DNA from: Comamonadaceae bacterium
Lineage (GTDB): Bacteria > Pseudomonadota > Gammaproteobacteria > Burkholderiales > Burkholderiaceae_C
NCBI GenBank assembly: GCA_013297925.1
Contig: JAAFJC010000038.1
Location: forward strand, 1 to 32,307
DNA: 32,307 bases
Direction of reading: 5' to 3'
Within the stretch, counting starts at the first letter, position 1. Each line of letters begins with the position of its first letter. The notes under the pieces were generated by a model. It saw nothing but the letters and a program-made list of their open reading frames with translations. It was not told the DNA's origin and ran no database searches. Below, piece after piece: positions 1-7,868 of the stretch. The translations under genes and the position numbers were made by a program.

Positions 1-68
1 TCTCCACTCACGGCATCGTTTGGCTCGACATGGGCCTGTGAATGATGTGTCGCTCGAAATGAGCGGCG

Positions 69-74
69 AAGGAG
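69..74 (+). promoter_or_regulatory. Shine-Dalgarno site of rne
   Basis: An AAGGAG core lies six bases upstream of the ATG at 81. It supports that start over the in-frame ATG three codons later. No promoter can be placed in the 80 bases visible upstream; rne leaders are often long and feedback-regulated in other proteobacteria, so the promoter is probably outside the window. Confidence 0.75.
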
Positions 75-80
75 AAACGC

Positions 81-2993
81 ATGAAACGCATGCTGATCAA
101 TGCCACGCAAGTGGAAGAAAAACGCTTGGCCATTGTCGATGGCCAAAAACTGCTCGATTACGAGATTGAGATTGAAGGGCGCGAGCAGCGCAAAGGGAAT
201 ATTTACAAAGCTGTTGTGACGCGCGTTGAGCCGTCTTTGGAAGCTTGCTTTGTGGATTACGGCGAAGATCGCCACGGCTTTTTGCCATTCAAAGAGATTT
301 CCAAACAGTATTTCAACGGCAATGTGTCGCCATCACAGGCGCGCATTCAAGATGTGATCCGCGAAGGCCAAGAGCTTTTCGTGCAGGTGGAAAAAGAAGA
401 GCGCGGCAACAAAGGCGCGGCGCTGACCACCTTTATCTCGCTGGCTGGCCGCTATGTGGTGCTGATGCCGAACAACCCGCGCGGCGGTGGCGTATCGCGC
501 CGCATCGAGGGCGATGATCGCGCTGAGCTCAAAGAGAATATGGATCAGCTCCAGTATCCCAATGGCATGAGCATCATCGCGCGCACCGCCGGCATTGGCC
601 GCAGCGCGCCTGAGCTCCAGTGGGATTTGAACTATCTCTTGAAGCTGTGGACGGCGATTGACGGCGCAGGCAAAGGCGGCAAGGGCGCTTTCCTGATTTA
701 CCAAGAATCCTCGCTCGTGATTCGCGCGATCCGCGATTATTTCAGCGCCGAAGTGGGCGATATTCTGATCGACACCGACGATATTTACGATCAAGCCAAG
801 CAGTTCATGGATCATGTGATGCCTGAGCATTCGGCACGCGTGAAACGCTACCGCGATGATGCGCCGCTGTTCTCGCGCTTCCAGATTGAGCACCAGATTG
901 AAAGCGCGTATTCGCGCACGGTGCAGCTGCCATCTGGCGGCGCGATTGTGATTGACCATACGGAAGCGCTGGTGAGCGTTGACGTGAACTCGGCGCGCGC
1001 CATCAAAGGCGGCGACATTGAAGAGACCGCGACGCGCACCAACCTTGAAGCCGCCGACGAAGTAGCTCGCCAAATGCGCCTGCGCGATTTGGGCGGCCTG
1101 ATCGTGATTGACTTCATTGACATGGAAGAAAGCCGCAATCGCCGCGATGTAGAAAACCGCCTGCGCGATGCGCTGCGCCAAGACCGCGCCCGTGTGCAGT
1201 TCGGCTCGATCTCCAAATTCGGCCTGATGGAAATGAGCCGCCAGCGTTTGCGCCCCGCTCTCTCCGAAGGTGCTTCGATGCCTTGCCCACGCTGCGGCGG
1301 CTCGGGCCATATTCGCGATACGGAAAGCTCTGCGCTGCAAATTCTGCGCATCATCCAAGAAGAATCGATGAAAGAAAGCACGGCGGCTGTGCATGCGCAA
1401 GTGCCGGTGGATGTGGCTTCTTTCCTGCTGAACGAAAAGCGTTTGGAAATTCAGAAGATTGAATTGAAGCAGCGCGTGGCTGTGATCTTGATTCCGAACA
1501 AGCAACTGGAAACGCCGAACTACAAACTCGAGCGCTTGAAGCACGACGATCCGCGCCTGGACAATCTCGACGTGAGCTACAAAATGGCCGAAGAGATTGA
1601 AGACGCGACCGCTGTGACGCGCCGCATCAACGAGCCAACCAACAAGCAAACGCCGATCATCAAAGGCGTGTTGCCGGATGCTCCAGCGCCTGCACCGGTG
1701 GTGAAGGAAGAGAAAATTGTTGCTCCTGTTTTTGTAGCGCCTGCCGCAGTATCTGTGCCGGCAACAGTGCAGAAACCTGCTGAAAAAGGCTTCTTCTCAT
1801 GGATCAAAGGTTTCTTTGGTGGCAGCGATGCTGCGCCAGTTGCTACGGAAGCTAAAGCCGAAGTGACGCGTGATCGCGCACCGAGCGTGGAAGGCAAAGA
1901 TGGCCGCCCAGGCAGAGATGGTCAGCGTGACGGCGAACGTGGCGAGCGCGGAGGCCGTGATGGTCGCCGTGGTGAGCGCGGTGGCCGTGGACGCGGTGAA
2001 CGTGGCGGAGAGCGCAGCGGAGACCGCCCAGAGCGTGGTGATCGTCCTCCAGTTGAAGGTCGTGAGCCCCGTGAAGGTGGACGCGGTGAGCGCGGCGGCC
2101 GTGGACGTGGTGAGCGTGCAGATCGCGCACCCCGTCAAGATGCTATTGAAAACGGAGCAGCTGGCGCAGATTCTATGCCGGCGAATGGCCAAAACGGTGC
2201 ACAAAACGAGATGCAAGATCAACGTCCACCTCGCGAACCCCGTGAAGGCGGTCGCCGTGAGCGTGGTGGCCGTGGACGCGGTGAGCGTGGCGAACGTGCA
2301 GAGCGCCAAGATCAGCGCAGCGACAGCCCAGAAGGCATGAACGCAGCCACGGCATTGGCCGCTGGTGGTGTGGCTGCTGCGGCAGGTGCTGCCATGGCAA
2401 TGACCGCAGATGCCGCACAAACTGATGGCGCATCCGCAGAGCGACGCGACGGCGAGAATGGCGAACGCCGCGAGCGTCGTTCCCGTGACCGCTATGGCCG
2501 TGACCGTCGTGAACGTGGCGAGCGCGGTGATCGCGCAGAGCCAAACCCGCAAGATGCTGCTCAAGGCGAAATCTTTGAGCAAAATCAGCAGATCACCGGC
2601 ACAGAATCTGCGCGAGGTGCTGCTGAATTTGTAGCGAACGAACAACTCACCCAAGCGCCCGCCGCAGACGTTGCAGCCCCTGCATCCGCACCGATGGCCG
2701 CACCGGCAGCGCAGCCCGCAGTCAAATCAGGCATGCCAAAAATCGGCAGCTTCTCCCTCCCCGTGAGCGAGATGGATACCGTGGCTTCAGGCGCAGGCTT
2801 GCAGTGGGTCAACTCCAACCCCGAGCGCATCGCAGCAGTCAAAGCCCAAATCGCCGCCGAGCCTAAGCCCATCCACATCCCCCGCGAGCGCCCACCAGCC
2901 ATCGTGTTGGATGACGGCCCACTGATCTTGGTAGAGACCAAACGCGATCTACGCAACATGACCTTGCCGTTTGAGCAGGCTGCACAACAGTAG
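81..2993 (+). CDS. rne: Ribonuclease E (Rne/Rng family endoribonuclease)
   Basis: Endoribonuclease that cuts single-stranded A/U-rich RNA, scaffolds the degradosome and acts in mRNA decay and rRNA/tRNA processing at the inner membrane. The N-terminal catalytic half is complete: an S1 domain at about residues 35-120, the catalytic aspartates at D301 (in VSVDVN) and D344 (in VIDFIDMEE), and the zinc-link CPRC at C402/C405. These sit two residues before the E. coli D303, D346, C404 and C407. A short aromatic amphipathic segment, FFSWIKGFFGG (about residues 570-580), resembles the membrane-targeting helix. The C-terminal half is low-complexity with imperfect Arg/Gly/Glu repeats (about residues 610-820), then an Ala/Pro linker and a conserved-looking tail. 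At 970 residues it is a full-length RNase E rather than the shorter RNase G. A good SD precedes the start and a strong terminator follows. Confidence 0.97.
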   Translation: MKRMLINATQVEEKRLAIVDGQKLLDYEIEIEGREQRKGNIYKAVVTRVEPSLEACFVDYGEDRHGFLPFKEISKQYFNGNVSPSQARIQDVIREGQELFVQVEKEERGNKGAALTTFISLAGRYVVLMPNNPRGGGVSRRIEGDDRAELKENMDQLQYPNGMSIIARTAGIGRSAPELQWDLNYLLKLWTAIDGAGKGGKGAFLIYQESSLVIRAIRDYFSAEVGDILIDTDDIYDQAKQFMDHVMPEHSARVKRYRDDAPLFSRFQIEHQIESAYSRTVQLPSGGAIVIDHTEALVSVDVNSARAIKGGDIEETATRTNLEAADEVARQMRLRDLGGLIVIDFIDMEESRNRRDVENRLRDALRQDRARVQFGSISKFGLMEMSRQRLRPALSEGASMPCPRCGGSGHIRDTESSALQILRIIQEESMKESTAAVHAQVPVDVASFLLNEKRLEIQKIELKQRVAVILIPNKQLETPNYKLERLKHDDPRLDNLDVSYKMAEEIEDATAVTRRINEPTNKQTPIIKGVLPDAPAPAPVVKEEKIVAPVFVAPAAVSVPATVQKPAEKGFFSWIKGFFGGSDAAPVATEAKAEVTRDRAPSVEGKDGRPGRDGQRDGERGERGGRDGRRGERGGRGRGERGGERSGDRPERGDRPPVEGREPREGGRGERGGRGRGERADRAPRQDAIENGAAGADSMPANGQNGAQNEMQDQRPPREPREGGRRERGGRGRGERGERAERQDQRSDSPEGMNAATALAAGGVAAAAGAAMAMTADAAQTDGASAERRDGENGERRERRSRDRYGRDRRERGERGDRAEPNPQDAAQGEIFEQNQQITGTESARGAAEFVANEQLTQAPAADVAAPASAPMAAPAAQPAVKSGMPKIGSFSLPVSEMDTVASGAGLQWVNSNPERIAAVKAQIAAEPKPIHIPRERPPAIVLDDGPLILVETKRDLRNMTLPFEQAAQQ
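1921..2330 (+). repeat. Degenerate Arg/Gly-rich coding repeats in rne
   Basis: Within the rne C-terminal half, imperfect units encoding ERGGRGRGER-like stretches recur. Two longer units starting with EPREGG are visible near 2064-2120 and 2236-2307 and share most bases. The translation is basic and disordered, as in RNA-binding regions of other RNase E proteins. This is low-complexity protein coding, not a separate element. Confidence 0.7.
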
Positions 2994-3013
2994 CAGTAAA
3001 GCATTTGTTAGCC

Positions 3014-3047
3014 AACAAAAAAGCGACTCTCGGGTCGCTTTTTTGTT
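3014..3047 (+). terminator. Intrinsic terminator after rne, probably bidirectional
   Basis: GCGAC (3023-3027) pairs with GTCGC (3034-3038) around a six-base loop. The stem extends through AACAAAAAA (3014-3022) and TTTTTTGTT (3039-3047), giving 14 perfect pairs. A run of U follows the GC stem on either strand, so it can stop rne transcripts and also pyk transcripts arriving from the other side. It lies 20 bases after the rne stop. Confidence 0.85.
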
Positions 3048-3078
3048 TTCTGGGGCAATTCGTTTCTGCGTGGGCGGT

Positions 3079-3520
3079 GGATCGCGCTGCCTGCGCGTTT
3101 TGCTACGTGTCCTCCGGCGGCGTTGAGTTGTATTTCTGTTCGGTGAGTTGGTTTCGCCGCCTCCCCCTTTACCACGGGGAAGATCTGAACAAGTCGAATC
3201 GGGCGAATCAGACTCGCTTTCGGGCGGTCTGCGTCGTTGAAAAGCCTCGCTTTAGCACCGCTAAAGCTACGTTTTTCGCCTAGCATCCCATCCCGAAATC
3301 AAGCCTGCTTCATCCCGACGACTTATTCAGATCTTCCCCACAAAACGCACAGGTAGCGCAATCTTGCGAGTGAAGTGGTGTTCAAAGGAAAAGTCATTTC
3401 CTCTGAACCGTACCTCTTAGCGCACTGTCATATCAATTCGCAGCCATCGGCATGGTGCATCTACCGCAGCGAAATAAAGGGGGAGGCACGCGCGCAGCGC
3501 CAGCCGGAGGACATTCGCGG
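3079..3520. repeat. Non-coding block of diverged inverted repeats between rne and pyk
   Basis: About 520 bases between the rne terminator and the pyk stop contain no convincing gene but several related segments. Arms A at 3176-3196 and 3319-3339 are 21-base inverted copies with one mismatch. Segment C at 3079-3103 returns inverted at 3340-3364, with about five differences in 25 bases, mostly transitions. Segment B (a TAAAGGGGGAGGC motif followed by CCGGAGGACA) occurs on the minus strand at about 3107-3171 and on the plus strand at 3475-3513. Moving outward from the centre the order is A-B-C on one side and A-C-B on the other. This looks like an old, rearranged intergenic repeat or miniature element. 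ORFs across it are short and on both strands. Confidence 0.55.
3176..3339. repeat. Long imperfect hairpin with 21-base arms
   Basis: Outer arms 3176-3196 and 3319-3339 are inverted copies differing at one position. Homology continues inward about 16 bases with gaps (3199-3214 against 3303-3318). At the centre sits a perfect eight-base palindrome, GCTTTAGC/GCTAAAGC, with a three-base loop (3249-3267). The structure would form in any pyk transcript that runs on towards the terminator at 3014-3047. Confidence 0.65.
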
Positions 3521-3571
3521 AGGTAGGTGCGCCGTGGCGGTGGCGAGCTCAGCAAACACGCCGAGAACGAC

Positions 3572-5017
3572 TCAACTCGCGCTACAAATCTTCAGCATAT
3601 TCGTACCACCTGGAGCGCCCATCGGCTCGCCGCAAGTGATCGCATAGATATCGCCTGATTTCACGATGCCGCGCTTTTTCAAATGCGCTTCTGCGGCTTC
3701 CAGAGCCGAATCACGATCGCTCACTGCTTCCATGAAGAGGGGGCGCACGTTGCGATAGAGCGCCATTTTGCGCTGCGTGCTTTCTTTGGGCGTGAGCGCA
3801 TAGATCGGCACGTGAATGCGGTGGCGGCTCATCCATAGGGGCGTGGAGCCGCTGTCGGTCATGGCCACGATGGCTTTTGCGCCCAAGTGATGGGCGGTGA
3901 AGAGTGCGCCCATCGCGATGGATTGATCGATGCGCTTGAAGGTCTTGCCGGTGAAATCGGCATCGAGTTTCACGTCTTCCGCTTCCTCGGCCGCTTCGCA
4001 CACGCGGCTCATCTCTTGCACGGTCTCTAGCGGGAATTTGCCGGAAGCCGTCTCGGCGCTGAGCATCACGGCATCTGTGCCATCGAGCACCGCATTGGCC
4101 ACATCGCTCACCTCGGCGCGCGTGGGCACGGGGTTGGTGATCATGCTCTCCATCATTTGCGTGGCGGTGATCACCACCTTATCCATCTCACGCGCCATCT
4201 TGATCATGCGCTTTTGTAGCGCCGGCACAGCGGCATTGCCCACTTCGACCGCGAGATCGCCACGTGCCACCATGATGCCGTCTGATGCAGCAAGAATCGC
4301 TTCCAAATGCGGGATAGCTTCTGCGCGCTCGATCTTCGCAATCAAGCCCGGCTTGTGTTTGAATTCCGCGCCGGCCACGTTGCACAGCTGGCGCGCCATT
4401 TCCATATCGGTGGCGTTCTTCGGGAAGCTCACGGCCACGTAATCGGCTTGGAAGCTCATCGCGGTGCGGATGTCTTCCATGTCTTTGGCGGTGAGCGCAG
4501 GGGCCGTCAAGCCGCCGCCTTGTTTGTTGATGCCTTTGTTGTTGGATAGTTCGCCACCCAAACGCACCACGGTGTGCACTGCCTCGCCTTTGATAGCCGT
4601 CACATCGAGCACGATCAAGCCATCGTTGAGTAAAAGCACATCGCCTTTTTTCACTTCACGCGGTAGCTCTTTGTAATCTAAGCCGACGGCGTTCACATCG
4701 CCCAGCTCCGTGCGATCACCATCCAGCACGAAAGCCGCGCCGTTTTCCAGCTGCACTTTGCCCTCAGCAAACTTGCCCACGCGAATCTTCGGCCCCTGCA
4801 AATCCGCCATGATCGCCACCACGCGGCCCGCGCGGCGAGACGCCTCGCGCACCATGTGAGCGCGGTCAATATGATCCTGCGCCTTGCCGTGGCTGAAATT
4901 GAGGCGCACCACGCTCACTTTGGCGCGGATCATCGCTTCAAGCATCTCCACCGTTGAGGAAGCGGGGCCAATTGTCGCCACGATTTTGGTGGCATGACGG
5001 GGGATGCGTTCTTTCAT
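3572..5017 (-). CDS. pyk: Pyruvate kinase
   Basis: Last step of glycolysis: phosphoenolpyruvate + ADP to pyruvate + ATP, in the cytoplasm. The 481-residue chain has the full family pattern: N-terminal TKIVATIGPAS (residues 10-20), substrate-binding VVRLNFSHG (36-44), a lidding B domain at about 75-170, and the signature IAKIERAEAI with catalytic lysine K228 and metal ligand E230. D254 lies in MVARGDLAVEVG, and T286 in ITATQMMESM. The C-terminal allosteric domain starts near residue 350. A GGAG-type SD precedes the ATG by about seven bases. It stands alone: the upstream BON gene ends with its own terminator, so pyk probably has its own promoter in 5018-5106. No hairpin directly follows the stop; the nearest terminator in its direction is the rne one, about 525 bases on. 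Confidence 0.97.
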   Translation of the reverse strand: MKERIPRHATKIVATIGPASSTVEMLEAMIRAKVSVVRLNFSHGKAQDHIDRAHMVREASRRAGRVVAIMADLQGPKIRVGKFAEGKVQLENGAAFVLDGDRTELGDVNAVGLDYKELPREVKKGDVLLLNDGLIVLDVTAIKGEAVHTVVRLGGELSNNKGINKQGGGLTAPALTAKDMEDIRTAMSFQADYVAVSFPKNATDMEMARQLCNVAGAEFKHKPGLIAKIERAEAIPHLEAILAASDGIMVARGDLAVEVGNAAVPALQKRMIKMAREMDKVVITATQMMESMITNPVPTRAEVSDVANAVLDGTDAVMLSAETASGKFPLETVQEMSRVCEAAEEAEDVKLDADFTGKTFKRIDQSIAMGALFTAHHLGAKAIVAMTDSGSTPLWMSRHRIHVPIYALTPKESTQRKMALYRNVRPLFMEAVSDRDSALEAAEAHLKKRGIVKSGDIYAITCGEPMGAPGGTNMLKICSAS

Positions 5018-5106
5018 GAGGTCTCCAAACTTTTGTAACTACCAAGTAATCAGATGTCATTGTGCCTGTAATCGAGTTACATGTCAGGTACAAAGTAGGT
5101 CGCCTA

Positions 5107-5130
5107 GCAAAACGCCCCTTGCGGGGCGCT
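5107..5130 (-). terminator. Intrinsic terminator of the yraN-gmhA-BON cluster
   Basis: Read on the minus strand, GCGCCCC and GGGGCG form a stem with a GCAA tetraloop (core 5113-5128) followed by TTTTGC. It lies about 20 bases past the stop of the BON lipoprotein gene and separates that cluster from pyk. Confidence 0.8.
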
Positions 5131-5149
5131 GAGTGAGCAAGGCAAAAGG

Positions 5150-5830
5150 TCAGTTGGAAGCGCCAGCTGCAGGCGCAGTCCCTGGCTTTGCAGGCTGCGG
5201 CAGCATACGCTGCAATTCCTCTTCGCTGATGATCTCAAACACACGCACCACGCGCTGTACTCCGGGTGTCGTGCGGGCGATCTCCGTAGCGCGCGTTGCT
5301 TCCCGCTGCGTCACACGGCCCATCAAATGTGCAGTGCCGCGCTCGGTAACGACTTTGAAAGCATTGGCATACAGATCTTTTGCATCGACAAAAGCGGCTT
5401 TGACGCGGCCTGTAACGAGTGCATCGGAAGAGCGAGAAGTCAATGTGGAATTGCCCAGCACGGCCAGCTCATTGACGATGCTGCGCACATTCTCCACGCG
5501 GCTCACGATGTCTTGCGCGCGCGCTTTATCAGCCTCGCTGGGTACCTCGCCTGTGAGCAGCACCTGGCGGTTGTAGCTGGTGACGTTGATATGCACGCGC
5601 TCCAAGAAGGCATCGCGCAGACGGTTCACGCTGCGCAATTCAATGCCTTCGTCTTCCAGCTGTGCGCCGGAGGTGCGGCGATCTGTGGCCACCAGCGAGC
5701 CGCCCACCACAGCGCCACCCACCACCAAGGGCAAGCAGCCCGAGAGTAGATAAGAGCCAATCAGGGCACTCACTGGGATAAATACTGCGCGGCGTGCTAC
5801 TAAATGATGAGCATTGGGGCTTTGGTTCAT
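5150..5830 (-). CDS. dolP: BON-domain outer-membrane lipoprotein, DolP (YraP)-like
   Basis: 226 residues. The N-terminus has a hydrophobic stretch ending in a lipobox, LLSGC, with the lipidated cysteine at C32, then a glycine-rich segment, then two BON domains (about residues 50-117 and 125-195) with the usual VTSYNRQVLLTGEV and GTAHLMGRVTQREA strands. In E. coli the two-BON lipoprotein DolP sits at the inner face of the outer membrane, binds anionic phospholipid and supports envelope integrity. The gene overlaps the preceding SIS gene by four bases (ATGA, 5827-5830), so translation is probably coupled. The gene order matches the yraN-diaA-yraP arrangement of enterobacteria. The signal sequence is long (31 residues) with a charged front; a start further in is not ruled out. 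Confidence 0.88.
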   Translation of the reverse strand: MNQSPNAHHLVARRAVFIPVSALIGSYLLSGCLPLVVGGAVVGGSLVATDRRTSGAQLEDEGIELRSVNRLRDAFLERVHINVTSYNRQVLLTGEVPSEADKARAQDIVSRVENVRSIVNELAVLGNSTLTSRSSDALVTGRVKAAFVDAKDLYANAFKVVTERGTAHLMGRVTQREATRATEIARTTPGVQRVVRVFEIISEEELQRMLPQPAKPGTAPAAGASN

Positions 5831-6447
5831 GGGTTCTCCTGATCACCTAACAACATGGCATCCACACCGTCGCACAGGCAGTGCAACGTCAGCAGATGGA
5901 CTTCTTGGATACGTGCCGTGCGGTCATGCGGCACGCAAATATGCACATCGGTCTCAAACAGCATGGCGCCGATCTTGCCGCCGCCCATTTTGTCTTTTGC
6001 GGCATCTTTGCTGCCCGTCAAGGCAATCACAATCATCTCGCGCTCTTGCGCGGCTTCTATCGCAGCGATGATGTTGGCAGAGTTGCCGCTGGTGGAAATT
6101 GCCACCAAGGCATCGCCACTCGTGCCTAGAGCGCGCACTTGCCTGGCGAAGATTTGCGAAAAATCATAATCGTTGGCAATGGCCGTGAGGACGGAGCTAT
6201 CGGTCGTCAAAGCAATCGCGGCAAGCTCTGGGCGTTCGCGTTCATACCGGCCCACGAACTCAGAAGCAAAATGCTGCGCATCCGCCGCTGAGCCACCATT
6301 GCCGCACACCAATACCTTGCCGCCATTGGTCACGCAGGCAAGCAGCGCTTCTGTGGCCTGCGCAATCGGCTTGGCCAAGACTTGCGCCGCCTGGTATTTC
6401 AGGTCAGCGCTGTCGATGAAGTTTTTTTCGATGCGTTGTTCGAGCAT
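5827..6447 (-). CDS. gmhA: SIS-domain phosphosugar isomerase, GmhA/DiaA family
   Basis: 206-residue SIS protein. The phosphosugar-binding motifs CGNGGSAADAQHFASE (48-63) and ISTSGNSANI (117-126) are intact. GmhA converts sedoheptulose 7-phosphate to heptose 7-phosphate for LPS; its paralogue DiaA binds DnaA and times replication initiation. The position, next to yraN and a BON lipoprotein, is that of diaA. However, the four zinc ligands of GmhA are all present at the expected spacing: H59 and E63, Q181 and H189. As I recall the E. coli sequences, DiaA has lost the Glu and the last His, so catalytic isomerase activity is plausible here. The symbol is therefore tentative. It overlaps the downstream BON gene by four bases. 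The 92 bases before it probably hold a promoter or leader, but none stands out. Confidence 0.85.
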   Translation of the reverse strand: MLEQRIEKNFIDSADLKYQAAQVLAKPIAQATEALLACVTNGGKVLVCGNGGSAADAQHFASEFVGRYERERPELAAIALTTDSSVLTAIANDYDFSQIFARQVRALGTSGDALVAISTSGNSANIIAAIEAAQEREMIVIALTGSKDAAKDKMGGGKIGAMLFETDVHICVPHDRTARIQEVHLLTLHCLCDGVDAMLLGDQENP

Positions 6448-6539
6448 AGTGGCAGTGTGTTGCTCGGTATGATACTAAATTGATAGCAAAGTTTCTTGTG
6501 TTTTTCGAAGTGAATCGGCATTTTTACTGAATATTTGCA

Positions 6540-6944
6540 TCAAGACGCATCAAAAGCAGCCTGCAACCAGTCTATTTGCGCGTCTGAGCCTTTACCTTGC
6601 AGCGCGATCACATCAAAGCGGCAAGGCGGGATGCGAGCCAATCGGCTGAGGTAATGCTGCGCCGCAAAGATGATGCGCCGGCGTTTGGTGGCGCTGATGC
6701 TGGCCGCCGCGCCGCCATGGCTTGAGCCGCTTCGCTGGCGCACCTCCACAAACACCAAAGTGCCATCGGCAGCGCGCATGATCAAATCCACCTCGCCACC
6801 ACCGCGCCCCGGCGTTTTGAAATTGCGGGCCACGAGCATCAGGCCATTTTTGAGCAAATAGCGCAAAGCCAGCTCTTCGCCGTTGTCGCCCACGGCTTTT
6901 GTGGTCAGCGAAGTTTTTGCCGCTATGCTCTTGAATAAACTCAT
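6540..6944 (-). CDS. yraN: YraN family (UPF0102) nuclease-like protein
   Basis: 134 residues, the usual length. The order GEELALRYLLKNG (21-34), RNFKTPGRGGGEVDLI (40-55), FVEVRQR (65-71) is the YraN signature and fits a PD-(D/E)XK-type fold: E24, E51, D53 and E67-x-R69 are the likely metal and catalytic residues (most members have K where R69 is). Biochemical function is not established for the family; a Holliday-junction-resolvase-like role has been suggested from the fold. Its ATG is 27 bases from the rsmI start on the other strand, so the two genes share a very short divergent control region. The SIS gene follows after 92 bases. Confidence 0.9.
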   Translation of the reverse strand: MSLFKSIAAKTSLTTKAVGDNGEELALRYLLKNGLMLVARNFKTPGRGGGEVDLIMRAADGTLVFVEVRQRSGSSHGGAAASISATKRRRIIFAAQHYLSRLARIPPCRFDVIALQGKGSDAQIDWLQAAFDAS

Positions 6945-6971
6945 TCGATCATTGTGCCTTGATTACTTGCC

Positions 6972-7868
6972 GTGAAAGCTGATTTCTCCCCCGCTCTTGC
7001 CGCTGCGCAATCCGCCGCAGGCGCGCAGCTGTATCCAAGCAGCACGCTATATATGCTTGCCACGCCGATTGGCAATTTGGCTGACATCTCTCTTCGCGCC
7101 CTGCATGTGCTGCAGCTGGTTGACGCCATCGCCTGCGAAGACACGCGTCACACACAAGGCATGCTCGGCATCTATGGCATCAGCAAACCGCTGCTCGCCG
7201 TGCACGAACACAACGAGCGAGAAGCTGCGATGGGCATCATCGCTCGGCTGCAGAATAACGAGCGCATCGCCTATGTGAGCGATGCGGGCACGCCTGCGGT
7301 GAGCGATCCTGGCGCTAGGCTTGCTGCTGCAGTGCATCAAGCGCATCTGCGCGTGATGCCGCTGCCCGGCGCAAGCAGCATCACGGCGCTGATCAGCGCA
7401 GCGGGTTTGACGGGTGATGCGGGTTGTTTCGTCTTCGAGGGTTTTCTATCTTCCAAAGCCAAAGAGCGCGAAGCACAGATTCAACGACTGAGCAGCGAAC
7501 CCAGAGCCGTGATTTTGCTCGAAGCACCGCATCGCATTGAAGCCTTGGCCACTGCACTCGCGGCACTGAAAGAGCGCCCACTCACTGTAGGCCGCGAGCT
7601 CACCAAACAGTTCGAGCAAATCGCCACGATGCCCGCCAGCGCATTTAGCATCTGGCTCGCACAAGACAAGCATCGCAGCAGCGGCGAATTCGCCTTGGCG
7701 ATTCATCCGCAAGCAGCCACTGAATCCGCTGCGGGCGAAGGCGAGCGCGTCTTAAAGCTCTTGCTGCCCGAGCTGCCTACTAAAACAGCCGTGAAGCTTG
7801 CAGCAGACATCACAGGCGAGCCGCGCAATGCGCTCTACGAAACTGCTTTGCGCATCAAAGGCGAATAA
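6972..7868 (+). CDS. rsmI: 16S rRNA (cytidine(1402)-2'-O)-methyltransferase
   Basis: Tetrapyrrole-methylase-fold enzyme that 2'-O-methylates C1402 of 16S rRNA in the decoding centre using S-adenosylmethionine. 298 residues with all family motifs: LATPIGNLADIS (29-40), CEDTRHT (55-61), YVSDAGTPAVSDPG (101-114) and PLPGASSITAL (130-140). The start is a GTG at 6972. The next in-frame ATG (7053) falls inside the first conserved strand, so a start at or near the GTG is needed, although the 25-residue extension before the fold is longer than usual and no strong SD is visible. It is divergent from yraN, the usual neighbourhood, and its stop overlaps the next gene by one base (TAATG). Confidence 0.94.
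   Translation: MKADFSPALAAAQSAAGAQLYPSSTLYMLATPIGNLADISLRALHVLQLVDAIACEDTRHTQGMLGIYGISKPLLAVHEHNEREAAMGIIARLQNNERIAYVSDAGTPAVSDPGARLAAAVHQAHLRVMPLPGASSITALISAAGLTGDAGCFVFEGFLSSKAKEREAQIQRLSSEPRAVILLEAPHRIEALATALAALKERPLTVGRELTKQFEQIATMPASAFSIWLAQDKHRSSGEFALAIHPQAATESAAGEGERVLKLLLPELPTKTAVKLAADITGEPRNALYETALRIKGE

Noticed and set aside
3-41. A 13-codon tail of an open frame ending in TGA at the very start of the window
   Set aside because: Too short to identify, no neighbouring context, and frames of this length arise by chance; it could be the end of an upstream gene but nothing supports it.
333-1649. 438-codon open frame antisense to rne
   Set aside because: Lies fully over the catalytic domain of RNase E and its translation is rich in His, Ala, Arg without recognisable motifs; a GC-skewed shadow.
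3008-3286. 92-codon frames on both strands after rne
   Set aside because: They cover the terminator and the inverted repeats, overlap each other on opposite strands, and show no domain; better explained by the repeat block.
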